Origin: Pseudomonadota bacterium
Lineage (GTDB): Bacteria > Myxococcota_A > UBA796 > UBA9615
Reading direction: 5' to 3'
DNA: 64,000 nucleotides
Assembly: GCA_024229515.1 (NCBI GenBank)
Contig: JAAESI010000331.1
Coordinates: 62,001 to 126,000 of the forward strand
Within the stretch, counting starts at the first letter, position 1, and every line of letters begins with the position of its first letter. Positions 36,583 through 44,565 of the stretch are shown here, piece after piece. A model generated the notes under the pieces. That model was given only the letters and a program-made list of their open reading frames with translations. It was not told the origin of the DNA and made no database searches. A program made the translations under genes and the position numbers.

Positions 36583-37924
36583 CCATCACCTCAGCTTCGT
36601 CACCGGTCAGCTCCACCGCGATGCGCCCCTTGCCCCCGTACAGCAGGAAAATCTGCAGTTTCGGGAAGCCCAGGTCCGCGAGCGGACGATCGATGAACTT
36701 CTTGTCGAACACACGGAGCGCCCGCTTGTAGTCGGGACGCGCCTCATTGTCGCAGTTCGGGCACGACAGGTCCAAGTCGCGGGCCCGTTGCGGCTTGATG
36801 TACTCGGTCCGCGTGCCGCACTGGTGGCAGTACTTCTCCACCACGAGGTCGTAGCCGATCCGCAGCGAGACCTTGTTGAGGTCCACCTCCAGCAGATCGG
36901 CGCCCTTCTGAAGCAGCTCCCGGACCGTGGTCCGCTCCGCCGTGAACTCCCGGACCTCCGTCACCTCGCCCCAGAAGTCGTGCCCCTCGCAGTCGGGGGT
37001 GGGCCGGCGCACCTGGGCCTCCAGGTAGGGGTCCCCTCCCCCGAAGTAGTACTGGACGCCGTGGGGCATCTCCAGCTGCTCGGGGGGGGTCTCCATCTTG
37101 ACGTCGTGCAGGAGCTTGAGCGCCTCCTGGGCCATCATCGCGCCGCTCATCGCCGCCGCCAGGGGGCTCGTCGGCTGGCGCTGCATCTCGCGAATCGCCT
37201 CCGCCATGGGCGCACAGCTGGGCGCGTACGGCAGGTGCTGCTGGTAGCGCATGGCGTTGTCCATCGTGCACTCGAAGCAGGGGCCGCCCGGCGGATCCCA
37301 GCAGGTCACCCGCCAGCTCAGCTCGCCGATGCCGGCGTCCAGCCAGGGCTTGCCCAGCGCCGCCGCGATCCGATTGAACCCCACGCGCGCGTCGATGCTG
37401 TCGACCACGCTGCAGAGCACGTCCATCCGGCGGAAGACGCCCATCCCGATGCCGAACCGGATGTCCGCGGACAGCGGCACCAGGGTCATGTCGGGGTCCA
37501 TGTCCTTCAGCCGCTCGGCGGCGACCTCGACCTTGGCGCGGCCGATGTCCCGCGGGCGGAACAGCACCGACTTGGCGAGGTTGCTCGCGTCGATGTCGTC
37601 GAAATCGCAGAACCAGAGGTTCCCCACCCCCAGCAGCGCGAAGTTCTTCAGCACCTCGTTCCCGAGGGCGCCGGCGCCGGCGCAGAAGATCATCCCCTCG
37701 CGCACGATGTCTTCGCGGAAGTGGGCCATCAGCTTGTAGATGGCGAACCGGTCGTTGGAGTCGTACTCCATGCGCCGGTACTGATGCTCCCCGAAGGTGA
37801 GGTCGAGAGAGCCCTCTTCGTCCTCTTTCAACCCGGAGAACGGGTCGGTGTCGTCGGGGATCTCGTTTCCGTCTTCGTCGTAGGCGACGAGAACGAATTC
37901 GTCAGTGTCTTCAGCATCCGTCAC
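36572..37924 (-). CDS. E1-like (ThiF/MoeB superfamily) Ubl-activating enzyme
   Basis: 450 residues, GTG start, first gene of the operon. An acidic N-terminal ~45 residues precede the adenylation domain: GAGALG (83-88), CDFDDIDASNLAKSVLF (seen as DFDD 107-110 and SNLAKS 114-119), and DSIDARVGFNR (175-185). The Arg of the usual NL-x-RQ finger is Lys (K118). PCFECT (C216, C219) gives one zinc pair; C237 lies in a loop where E1-like enzymes carry reactive Cys. A C-terminal region adds a second zinc pair set, YCHQC (366-369) and SCPNC (388-391), followed by LADLGFPKLQIFLLYGGKG, which has some beta-grasp character. It should adenylate the Ubl C-terminus with ATP and pass it to the E2. The protein ends in MGGG. 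Confidence 0.9.
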   Translation of the reverse strand: MTDAEDTDEFVLVAYDEDGNEIPDDTDPFSGLKEDEEGSLDLTFGEHQYRRMEYDSNDRFAIYKLMAHFREDIVREGMIFCAGAGALGNEVLKNFALLGVGNLWFCDFDDIDASNLAKSVLFRPRDIGRAKVEVAAERLKDMDPDMTLVPLSADIRFGIGMGVFRRMDVLCSVVDSIDARVGFNRIAAALGKPWLDAGIGELSWRVTCWDPPGGPCFECTMDNAMRYQQHLPYAPSCAPMAEAIREMQRQPTSPLAAAMSGAMMAQEALKLLHDVKMETPPEQLEMPHGVQYYFGGGDPYLEAQVRRPTPDCEGHDFWGEVTEVREFTAERTTVRELLQKGADLLEVDLNKVSLRIGYDLVVEKYCHQCGTRTEYIKPQRARDLDLSCPNCDNEARPDYKRALRVFDKKFIDRPLADLGFPKLQIFLLYGGKGRIAVELTGDEAEVMGGG

Positions 37925-38047
37925 GGGCCGGAAAGACTAGCCGACTTCTCATAATACTTCTGTCGTATATAGCCAGGCTCGAGATGTTTTGATTTCGAAT
38001 CGAAAGTCGGGACCGTAATGTCAGGTCAGAAAGAGAGTCCGTCCGCC
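37925..38047. promoter_or_regulatory. AT-rich divergent promoter region between the E1 operon and the cytochrome gene
   Basis: This gap is markedly AT-rich compared with its surroundings. It holds ATAATAC and TATATA boxes around 37952-37970 that could be -10 elements in either direction. It also has an inverted repeat, TTTCG-AAT-CGAAA (37993-38005), that could bind a regulator. It is the only obvious control region for the Ubl operon. Confidence 0.4.
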
Positions 38048-38497
38048 ATGGCCCGTTTCCTGCTCCTGCTCCTGCTCCTCCCGCTGACCGCGTGCGGCCC
38101 CGTGCCCGCCGACGATGATGACGCGGGCGACGACGACGACGACACCCCCTACGTGGCGACGGGTCCGTGGGCCGACCTGAGCTTCACCGAGCGCATCGCC
38201 TACATGGAGAACATCGTCGAGCCGGCGATGCAGGAGCTCTTCCTGGAGTTCGACCCGGTGGAGTTCGAGGACTTCGGCTGCGAAACCTGCCACGGCGAGG
38301 ACGCCGACGACGTCGAGTACGAGCTCCCCAACGGCGTGACCCCCATCTCGTTCCCGCTGGATGTCTCGGAGCCCGGACGCGAGGAGTTCGCCGACTTCAT
38401 GGACGAGGTGGTCAAGCCCGAGATGGCGGCGCTGGTCGACGAGCAGCCGTTCCCCCAGGGCGACTTCGGCTGCTTCGCCTGCCACGAGCGGGAGTAG
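38048..38497 (+). CDS. di-haem c-type cytochrome-like lipoprotein
   Basis: 149 residues from ATG 38048 (an in-frame ATG at 38018 would add 10 residues before the signal). Lipobox PLTACG, then an Asp-rich linker (ADDDDAGDDDDD) like that of the PPC lipoproteins. Two CxxCH haem sites are present: CETCHG in the middle and CFACHE close to the C-terminus. Two haems on a ~110-residue soluble domain suggest periplasmic or surface electron transfer; no oxidase partner is adjacent. It is divergent from the Ubl operon. Confidence 0.75.
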   Translation: MARFLLLLLLLPLTACGPVPADDDDAGDDDDDTPYVATGPWADLSFTERIAYMENIVEPAMQELFLEFDPVEFEDFGCETCHGEDADDVEYELPNGVTPISFPLDVSEPGREEFADFMDEVVKPEMAALVDEQPFPQGDFGCFACHERE

Positions 38498-38521
38498 CCG
38501 GGCCTGGGCTAGAACCCCGGC

Positions 38522-39043
38522 ATGCCCACGTACTGCGAATACGCCCCCGGCAGGCCGTTTCACGAGCGCTACCACGACGAGGTCTACGGCTTCCCCACGC
38601 GGGATGAGTCGGCGCTGCTGGAGCGCCTCGTGATGGAGATCAACCAGGCGGGGCTGAGCTGGGAGCTGATCCTCAAGCGCCAGGCCGGCATGCACGCCGC
38701 CTACGACGGCTTCGACGTCGACACGGTCGCCGACTACGGCGAGGACGACGTGGCCCGCCTGCTGGCGGACGCGCGGATCATCCGGAACAAGCTGAAGGTC
38801 CGCGCGGCCATCCACAACGCGGGGGTGATCCGCGGCTTCCGCGAGACCCACGGCGGCTTCGCCGGTTGGCTCGACGCCCACGATGACGGCCGCGACAAGG
38901 CCTCGTGGGTGACGCTCTTCAAGACGACCTTCAAGTTCACCGGCGGCGAGATCACCGGCGAGTTCCTCATGAGCGTGGGACGCATCCCGGGCGCGCACCA
39001 CGAAGGTTGTCCCGTCTTCGCGCGAATCGCTGCGCTCCGCTAG
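38522..39043 (+). CDS. tag: DNA-3-methyladenine glycosylase I
   Basis: 173 residues. Family pattern from start to end: CEYAPG, YHDEVYGFPTRDE, LERLVMEINQAGLSWELILKR seen as INQAGLSWELILK, GFDVDTVADY, ARIIRNKLKVRAAIHNA seen as IIRNKLKVRAAI, and the final FKFTGGEIT ... H ... C. The catalytic Glu of the QAGLSW region is in place. The usual first zinc ligands are partly changed (RCxW is TYCEY here), but the overall match is good. It removes 3-methyladenine from DNA after alkylation damage. It stands alone, 24 bases after the cytochrome gene. Confidence 0.88.
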   Translation: MPTYCEYAPGRPFHERYHDEVYGFPTRDESALLERLVMEINQAGLSWELILKRQAGMHAAYDGFDVDTVADYGEDDVARLLADARIIRNKLKVRAAIHNAGVIRGFRETHGGFAGWLDAHDDGRDKASWVTLFKTTFKFTGGEITGEFLMSVGRIPGAHHEGCPVFARIAALR

Positions 39044-39073
39044 ATTTGGTCGCTACGATCCGGGGAGGTTCCC

Positions 39074-39742
39074 TTGAGTACATCGATCCTAAGCAGCCTG
39101 ACCTTCTTCGCCGGGCTGGATGAGAAGACCCTCGATGGCATCGGCAGCGGCGCCGAGTCCATCACCCTGGATGATGGCGACGTGTTGTTCCGCGAGGGGG
39201 ATTCGCGGGACCACATGTACGTCGTGGTCAGCGGCCAACTCCAGATCGTCAAAGGCCTCGTCGGCGCCGAGACGGCGGTCGTGGCGACGCTCGGGCCCGG
39301 CGCGATCCTCGGCGAGGGCTCGATCTTCGAGACCGGCACCTGAACCGCCTCGGCTCGTTCGCACGGAAGCACCCAGATCCTTTCGATTCCGGCCATTCCG
39401 CTGCAGGACTGGCTCATGGAGAACCCGCGCTCGGGCGTGATCGTCATGGGCCGGCTGGGCTCCACGCTGCTGGACCGGCTGTCCACGACCAGCGGGCTGC
39501 TGCGCGACGCGCGACGCTGGGCCGACGAGATCTCCGGGGCGGCGAAGCACTCCCTGGACCACCTCGTCGCCGACGGCGGCACCGTCAGCGTGCAGCCGAC
39601 CACGGGGGCGGAGGTCGTGGGCTCGATCGTTCGCGTCGAGAAGGGCCCCGCCGGGGTCGAGCTCTGGATCGCCACCGACTCGGGCACCGTGATGGTGCCG
39701 TACAGCCACATCGCTCAGCTCCGCATCGGGAAGGGAGCCTGA
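39074..39742 (+). pseudogene. cyclic-nucleotide-binding domain protein interrupted by an in-frame TGA
   Basis: A TTG start at 39074 is supported by GGGGAGG 7 bases upstream. Residues 1-89 are the first part of a cNMP-binding beta-roll (LFREGDSRDHMYVVVSGQL, seen as REGDSRDHMYVVVSG, then GPGAILGEGS). TGA at 39341-39343 interrupts, yet the same frame continues with TASARSHGSTQILSIPAI and LQDWLMENP, which is how such domains end. A C-terminal ~90-residue part follows, ending 1 base before pilT. The lost codon aligns with the Arg that binds the cyclic phosphate (R-T/S-A), so CGA to TGA is the likely change. If real, the gene is dead or makes only a fragment; if an error, it encodes a 222-residue cNMP sensor next to pilT. 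Confidence 0.7.
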
Positions 39743-39743
39743 G

Positions 39744-40931
39744 ATGGCCCGCATCGACCAGTTCTTCCAGGCCATGGTCAAGCACGGGGGCAGCGATCTG
39801 CACCTCACCGCGGGTGAGATCCCACGCCTCCGCGTCGACGGCGAGATGGTGCCCATGGGCCAGAACGCGATCACCGCCGGACAGGCGACGGAGCTGCTGA
39901 AGGAGATCTGCCCGCCGGAGAACTGGAAGGAGTTCGAGGAGGTCCGCGACACGGACTTCGCCTACCCCCTGGAGGGGATGGGGCGGTTCCGCGCGAACTA
40001 CTTCTACGACCTGGGCGGCCCCGGCGCGGTGTTCCGGCTGATCCCCTCGGAGATCCTCTCCGCGGAGAAGCTGGGCCTGTCCGAGGCGATCCTGGACCTG
40101 TGCAAGCTCACCAAGGGGCTGGTGCTGGTGACGGGTCCGACCGGCTCGGGCAAGTCGACGACGCTGTGCGCGATGATCGACTACATCAACCGCACCCGGA
40201 AAGAGCACATCATCACGATCGAGGACCCGGTCGAGTTCGTGCACCCGAACAAGTCCTGCCTCATCAACCAGCGCGAGATCAGCACCCACACGATGTCGTT
40301 CAAGGCGGCGCTGCGGGCCGCGCTGCGCGAGGACCCCGACATCATCCTGTGCGGCGAACTCCGCGACCTGGAGACGGTGCACATCGCGCTGGAGATGGCG
40401 GAGACCGGTCACCTCGTGTTCGGCACGCTGCACACGAACACGGCGGCTTCCACGGTGGACCGGATCATCGACCAGTTCCCCGCGGACCAGCAGGGGCAGA
40501 TCCGGACGATGCTGGCGAGCTCACTCAAGGGCGTCATCTCGCAGACCCTGCTCAAGAAGGTGGGCGGCGACCGGATCGCGGCGATGGAGGTGCTGCTGGC
40601 GACCAGCGGCGTGCAGGCCAACATCCGCGACGGCAAGACCCACCAGATCTCGATGGCGATGCAGACCGGCGGCAAGCTCGGCATGGTCGAGCTGAACACC
40701 GCGCTCATCAACCTGGTGCGCGAGGGCAAGGTCGAGCCGGACCAGGCGATCTCCAAGGCGATCGACCGGGACGGCTTGAAGCTGCAGCTGCAGCGCCTCG
40801 GGCTCATGCCCGGCGCGGCCCCGGCGACGGGCACCAGCGAGCAGGCCCCGGTGGCCTCGGGTGCGCCCGCGGGCGGGGGAACCACGACGGTCGCGAGCGA
40901 TCAGCGCAAGAGCCGCTGGTTCAGCCAGTAG
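39744..40931 (+). CDS. pilT: PilT-like type IV pilus retraction ATPase
   Basis: 395 residues, ATG 1 base after the preceding frame. N-terminal PAS-like domain with SDLHLTAGEIPRLRVDGE, seen as SDLHLTAGEIP, then Walker A GPTGSGKST (131-139), the Asp box IEDPVEFVH, Walker B-like GELRDLETV and the His box TGHLVFGTLHTNTA. All are PilT hallmarks. The C-terminal AIRNLIRE motif of classical PilT is replaced by REGKTHQI-type sequence (RDGKTHQISMAM), as is common. A Gly/Ala/Thr-rich 45-residue tail is unusual. It drives pilus retraction in the cytoplasm at the inner membrane; other pilus genes are not in this window. Confidence 0.9.
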   Translation: MARIDQFFQAMVKHGGSDLHLTAGEIPRLRVDGEMVPMGQNAITAGQATELLKEICPPENWKEFEEVRDTDFAYPLEGMGRFRANYFYDLGGPGAVFRLIPSEILSAEKLGLSEAILDLCKLTKGLVLVTGPTGSGKSTTLCAMIDYINRTRKEHIITIEDPVEFVHPNKSCLINQREISTHTMSFKAALRAALREDPDIILCGELRDLETVHIALEMAETGHLVFGTLHTNTAASTVDRIIDQFPADQQGQIRTMLASSLKGVISQTLLKKVGGDRIAAMEVLLATSGVQANIRDGKTHQISMAMQTGGKLGMVELNTALINLVREGKVEPDQAISKAIDRDGLKLQLQRLGLMPGAAPATGTSEQAPVASGAPAGGGTTTVASDQRKSRWFSQ

Positions 40932-40935
40932 CGCC

Positions 40936-41895
40936 GTGGCGCTCGTCTTCGTCCACGGGATCAAGGGAGGCCGGCTTCGGGACTCCACCGGACTGCGGTG
41001 GGTGGGGGCCAAGCAGGCGCTCGGCCTGGATCGGCGGCGCCTCGAGCTGCCCCTGACCTGGGAAGGCGATCGACAGGGGGTCGACGGCTGCACGCCGGAC
41101 GGGCCCATCTCGTCGGTGCTCGGGGTGTCCGTCTACAAGCCGTTTCTGACGTGGGCCCGGGAGCGGTTCGCCACGTTCGTCCCCTTCTCGTACGACTGGC
41201 GGCGGGAGCTCCCCGAGGCGGTCGAGCGGCTGACGGAGACGCTGAACGCGGCGGCCATGAAGGACGGCGACGCGCCGTTGGTGGTGGCTCACAGCATGGG
41301 CGGTCTGGTGACGCTGTTGACCCTGCGGGAGCGCCCCCACCTGGCGTCGGGGGTGTTGTTCGCAGGGGTGCCGTTCGGGACCGGCATCGCCTTCGCCGAG
41401 GACGTCACCGACGGCACCAAGGCCGGCCTGGGGAGCCGTCCGCTGGATGCGCGGGCGCACAACACGTGGTCGGCCCACTGGATCTTCTTCCCCACGGACG
41501 GCTCGGGGATCAACGCCGAGATGGACTGGTACGACCCTGCCGCGTGGGAGGCGAACAAGCTCGGGATCTACGCGCGGTCGGGCATCGACCTGGAGCCGTA
41601 CCGCGCCCACCACGCCATCGCCATGAGCAAGGCGCGGAAGCGCCGAAGCGAGGCGGAGGACCCGGGCAAGCTGGCCGGCGCGGACCTGCCGATCGCGATC
41701 CTGCGGAGCCGCGCCCAGGCGGTGCCGACCCTGGTCCGGGGCACCGACACGACCCCCGGCGACGGGCGCGTGCGGTGGGAGGCGACGGAGCCGCCGGGCG
41801 TCGACTTCGAGGCGTTCGAGACGAAGCTGCCGCACGACAAGCTGCTGGACGACGCGGACGCGGTGCAGGCCGCGCTGGAGTACGTCCGGGGCTGA
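40936..41895 (+). CDS. alpha/beta-hydrolase, lipase/acyltransferase-like
   Basis: 319 residues, GTG start 4 bases after pilT. It starts with LVFVHGIKGG (oxyanion strand and HG motif), has a nucleophile elbow VAHSMGG (about residue 117-123; Ala replaces the first Gly of GxSxG, a known variant), an acid in PIAILRSRAQ-VPT region and a C-terminal H in LPHDKLL. DWRREL after the cap recalls the lecithin:cholesterol acyltransferase/PGAP1-like group. No signal peptide, so it is cytoplasmic. Substrate is likely an ester-containing lipid; unproven. Confidence 0.75.
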   Translation: MALVFVHGIKGGRLRDSTGLRWVGAKQALGLDRRRLELPLTWEGDRQGVDGCTPDGPISSVLGVSVYKPFLTWARERFATFVPFSYDWRRELPEAVERLTETLNAAAMKDGDAPLVVAHSMGGLVTLLTLRERPHLASGVLFAGVPFGTGIAFAEDVTDGTKAGLGSRPLDARAHNTWSAHWIFFPTDGSGINAEMDWYDPAAWEANKLGIYARSGIDLEPYRAHHAIAMSKARKRRSEAEDPGKLAGADLPIAILRSRAQAVPTLVRGTDTTPGDGRVRWEATEPPGVDFEAFETKLPHDKLLDDADAVQAALEYVRG

Positions 41896-41943
41896 CGCGC
41901 CATGAGATCCGCTGGGAGGAGCGGACTCGGGTACGCTGTCAGG

Positions 41944-42441
41944 ATGCGCCTTGCGGCTTGCCTGCTCATGCTCCTCATCGCCGTCCCCGCCTTCGCGGGC
42001 GAGCCGATCTGGACGACCGCGCGTGATGGCGCCGGCGACGTGCGCACCGCCGAATTCACCATCGCGGACACCCGCTGCGCCTACGAGACGATGGCGGATG
42101 TCTGCACGATGGATCGGGTGCTGGAGCACCTCCTGGGCGTGGACGTGCACACCACGAAGGGGACGTTCCAGGACGTGACCTTCACGGAAGAGTTCTTCCC
42201 CGTGGGGGAGGTGAAGTCCCGGTACCACCGCACCCTCGACGGCAGTGCGCGCATCGAGTGGACGCTGATCTCCGGCAAGCAGAAGCGGCACGACGGGTTC
42301 TGGCAGGTCAAACCCGACGGCCGCGTGCTCTTCCAGAACGTGATTCAGGCCAAGTCGCGCCTGCACCAGCCGCTGCTGCGGCGCATTCAGATCAGGACCA
42401 TGGCCGCCATCGTCCAGAGCGTGCAGTCCACCTGCAAGTAG
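41944..42441 (+). CDS. secreted SRPBCC/START-like protein
   Basis: 165 residues from ATG 41944, which gives a clean Sec signal ending in VPAFAGEP. The mature part has the alternating strands and long C-terminal helix of START-like ligand-binding folds (VKSRYHRTLDGSARIEWTLI seen as YHRTLDGSARIEW, then FWQVKPDGRVLFQNVI and a helix RRIQIRTMAAIVQSVQ). Such proteins carry hydrophobic ligands or act as cyclase/dehydrase. It is co-oriented with the hydrolase and the membrane protein after it. Confidence 0.55.
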   Translation: MRLAACLLMLLIAVPAFAGEPIWTTARDGAGDVRTAEFTIADTRCAYETMADVCTMDRVLEHLLGVDVHTTKGTFQDVTFTEEFFPVGEVKSRYHRTLDGSARIEWTLISGKQKRHDGFWQVKPDGRVLFQNVIQAKSRLHQPLLRRIQIRTMAAIVQSVQSTCK

Positions 42442-42445
42442 CGAC

Positions 42446-43231
42446 GTGAGCGACGAGCGCCTGACCACCCGCTGGTGGCACCTCCTCATCGGGATCTCCG
42501 TACTGAACGTGGCGCTGTTGGCGTCGACGGCGGCGGTGGTGGATTTCGACGACCCCTACGTGCTCCGCCAGTTCTGCCTCACCGCCGTCTTCACGTCGGT
42601 CTGCGCCTTCCGCTCGGTGCTCCCGCGCATCGACCTGGAGCGCTACTGCCTCGTGGACTCGCCGCTGAGCTCGATGGTGGCGGGGCGCTCCGCCGCGACC
42701 GTGGCGGAGATCAGCTTCGCCACCCAGGTCGCGCTGGTCATCCACCTGATCGGGGGCGCCGCGGGGATCTCCTGGGTCCAGGCGCTGGCCGTGCCCATCG
42801 TGGTGCTGCTGACCGTCGCGCAGATGTTCTGCTGGTCCAGCGTCATCTCCCTGAACCACCTCGGTCACGCCATCGAGGAGTCCCTCTGGGCCATCACCTT
42901 CGCCGGAGTGGGGGTCGCGCTGGCGGCGTCGGTGCCGCACCTGGACGGCACGCTGAAGACCGTCTCGTTGATCGGAGCGGTCTGCTCCGCCGGCTACGTC
43001 GCCTTCATGGTGACGGTCGACGTGCCGATGTACGTGAAGCGCTGGCGGTCGGGGCAGGCCGAAGGGGTCGAGACGCTGGGGCTGAAGGCGGGCTTGGGGG
43101 ACGCGCTGGGGCGCCGCGTGGTCACCCGCGACTGGGCCATCTGGAAGCCCGAGGTGGCGTGGCTTACTGGTTATTTCTCCGCCGGCGTCTGGTTGAGCCA
43201 GGCGATGGTGCACCTCCCTCACGGGGCTTGA
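42446..43231 (+). CDS. polytopic membrane protein of unknown function
   Basis: 261 residues, GTG start 4 bases after the upstream stop. Six hydrophobic segments lie between residues 14 and 190, with a charged cytoplasmic loop (RWRSGQAEGVETLG) and a C-terminal segment. No motif is recognised. The 3' end overlaps a small convergent gene by 68 bases. Confidence 0.6.
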   Translation: MSDERLTTRWWHLLIGISVLNVALLASTAAVVDFDDPYVLRQFCLTAVFTSVCAFRSVLPRIDLERYCLVDSPLSSMVAGRSAATVAEISFATQVALVIHLIGGAAGISWVQALAVPIVVLLTVAQMFCWSSVISLNHLGHAIEESLWAITFAGVGVALAASVPHLDGTLKTVSLIGAVCSAGYVAFMVTVDVPMYVKRWRSGQAEGVETLGLKAGLGDALGRRVVTRDWAIWKPEVAWLTGYFSAGVWLSQAMVHLPHGA

Positions 43232-43388
43232 TCCGAGCGGCGAGCTCCTGCTGAATCGCGTCGAACTCCTCATCGCTGATGAAGCCGTCGTCGGTCAGGT
43301 ACTCGGCGCCAGACCAGTGCTCGGCGGCGGTGCTCTGGGGCAGCGACTCGAGCCATGTCCGGGTAGGCGGCGCGTCCGGCGCGTCCAC
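43164..43388 (-). CDS. small SHOCT-like protein, 74 aa
   Basis: Residues ~30-52 (YLTDDGFISDEEFDAIQQEL) match the SHOCT short helical motif: 'L..dG.I.deEFe..K..L'. An N-terminal ~28 residues (Pro/Ser, one Trp) and a basic C-terminus (STRRRRRNN) flank it. It starts with GTG at 43388 and follows the SH3-like lipoprotein gene by 16 bases, so it may be the last gene of the CIS baseplate operon. SHOCT motifs mediate oligomerisation. Overlap with the convergent gene lowers confidence. Confidence 0.45.
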   Translation of the reverse strand: MDAPDAPPTRTWLESLPQSTAAEHWSGAEYLTDDGFISDEEFDAIQQELAARIKPREGGAPSPGSTRRRRRNNQ

Positions 43389-43404
43389 CTCGGACGAGCA
43401 AGCC

Positions 43405-44517
43405 TCAGTGGCCGACGGTCCCCTCCCCCAAGGCCTCGGCGGCCGCCCACCCGCGCGGCGTGACGTCCCACGAGTCCGCCCACACCTCGGCGTCCCCCCA
43501 CGGCGTGTTCACCGCGAAGGCGACAGCCCCGGTCGCTTCGTCCAGCCGGGCCGGAGCCCGGTACAGGGAGTGGAGGGGGATCGCGACGATCTCGCCGTCC
43601 GGCTCCGCCGTCAGGAGCGCGCCCGCTTTCAGCGTCGGCTCACCCCCGTGCCCCCAGCAGCCGCCGCAGCCGAAGGAGCTGCCGTAGCTGGCTCCCCGCC
43701 CGCCGAAGGGCATCGGCTCGATCGACTCCACCGGCACCCAGCCGCGCACGAACATCCCGATCTCTTCGACCTGCACCCGCTGGTGCCCGTCGGCCGGCTC
43801 GCCCACCCGCTCGACTTCCAGGCCGCCGTGGTGCCACCAGCGGGAGACCCGGGTGTCCGCCGGCTCCGTGACCGTCGCGAAGGGCGCGCCGTAGGGCATG
43901 TCCAGGAGCGGCGTGCCCACCGGAAGCAGCCCCTGCGAACCGTGCGCCAGGGGCGCCTCGAAGTCGTCCTCGACTTCCCGGAAGTACGACCGCACCTGCG
44001 GGGCCGGAAGCCACGCCTCCACCTCGAGCTGCACGCCCCGACGGTAGATTTGGGTGCGGTCTCCCTCGGACGCCAGCACCTCGACCGGGAGCCCCGCCGT
44101 CAGACGCGCCCCGATCCCCGGCTCGGCCAGTCCGTCCGGCACCGCCGCGGCCCAGTCCGGCGTGTAGACCACGGTCTCGAAGTCAGCCTCGTCCAGCCAC
44201 AGCAGCATCCGCACCTGGCGGTCCTGCCAGAGCACCCGCAGTCCGTCCCGATCGTCCACGACGGTCATGCCGTGCTGGATCGGGGCGACGCGGTCGTGTT
44301 CTTGGGACTGGGCCCGCTCCTCGGGGGGCGTCAGGGCGCCGCCAGCGGCGGTCAGCCGAGCTCGACCGTAGTCGATCAAACCCGCCCGCTCGGGGATCCA
44401 GTCGGTGGCGCCGTCGGCCAACAGCGCCTCGGCGTCGGCCTCCACCCACCCCGCCGTGCTCGCCTCCCCACACCCCAGCAGGAGAACGGAACCGAGCAGA
44501 ACGGAGTACGCGCGCAT
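43405..44517 (-). CDS. lipoprotein with SH3-like repeats, downstream of CIS baseplate genes
   Basis: 370 residues from ATG 44517 (lipobox VLLLGC). The mature protein has beta-rich segments like SH3/SH3b modules: ARLTAGLPVEVLASEGDRTQIYRRG seen as PVEVLASEGDRTQIYRR, and LLPVGTPLLDMPYGAPFATV seen as LLDMPYGAPFATV, then VEEIGMFVRGWVPVESI seen as VRGWVPVESI. SSFGCGGCWGHGG gives a Cys/Gly-rich loop. Lipoproteins of this kind can anchor to peptidoglycan. It lies 48 bases after the 318-aa gene of the CIS cluster, so an anchoring role for the machine is possible. Confidence 0.55.
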   Translation of the reverse strand: MRAYSVLLGSVLLLGCGEASTAGWVEADAEALLADGATDWIPERAGLIDYGRARLTAAGGALTPPEERAQSQEHDRVAPIQHGMTVVDDRDGLRVLWQDRQVRMLLWLDEADFETVVYTPDWAAAVPDGLAEPGIGARLTAGLPVEVLASEGDRTQIYRRGVQLEVEAWLPAPQVRSYFREVEDDFEAPLAHGSQGLLPVGTPLLDMPYGAPFATVTEPADTRVSRWWHHGGLEVERVGEPADGHQRVQVEEIGMFVRGWVPVESIEPMPFGGRGASYGSSFGCGGCWGHGGEPTLKAGALLTAEPDGEIVAIPLHSLYRAPARLDEATGAVAFAVNTPWGDAEVWADSWDVTPRGWAAAEALGEGTVGH

Positions 44518-44565
44518 GCCCTCTCGGACCTGCGCGCGCACGCGATGTTCCCGGCGAAGGCCGGT

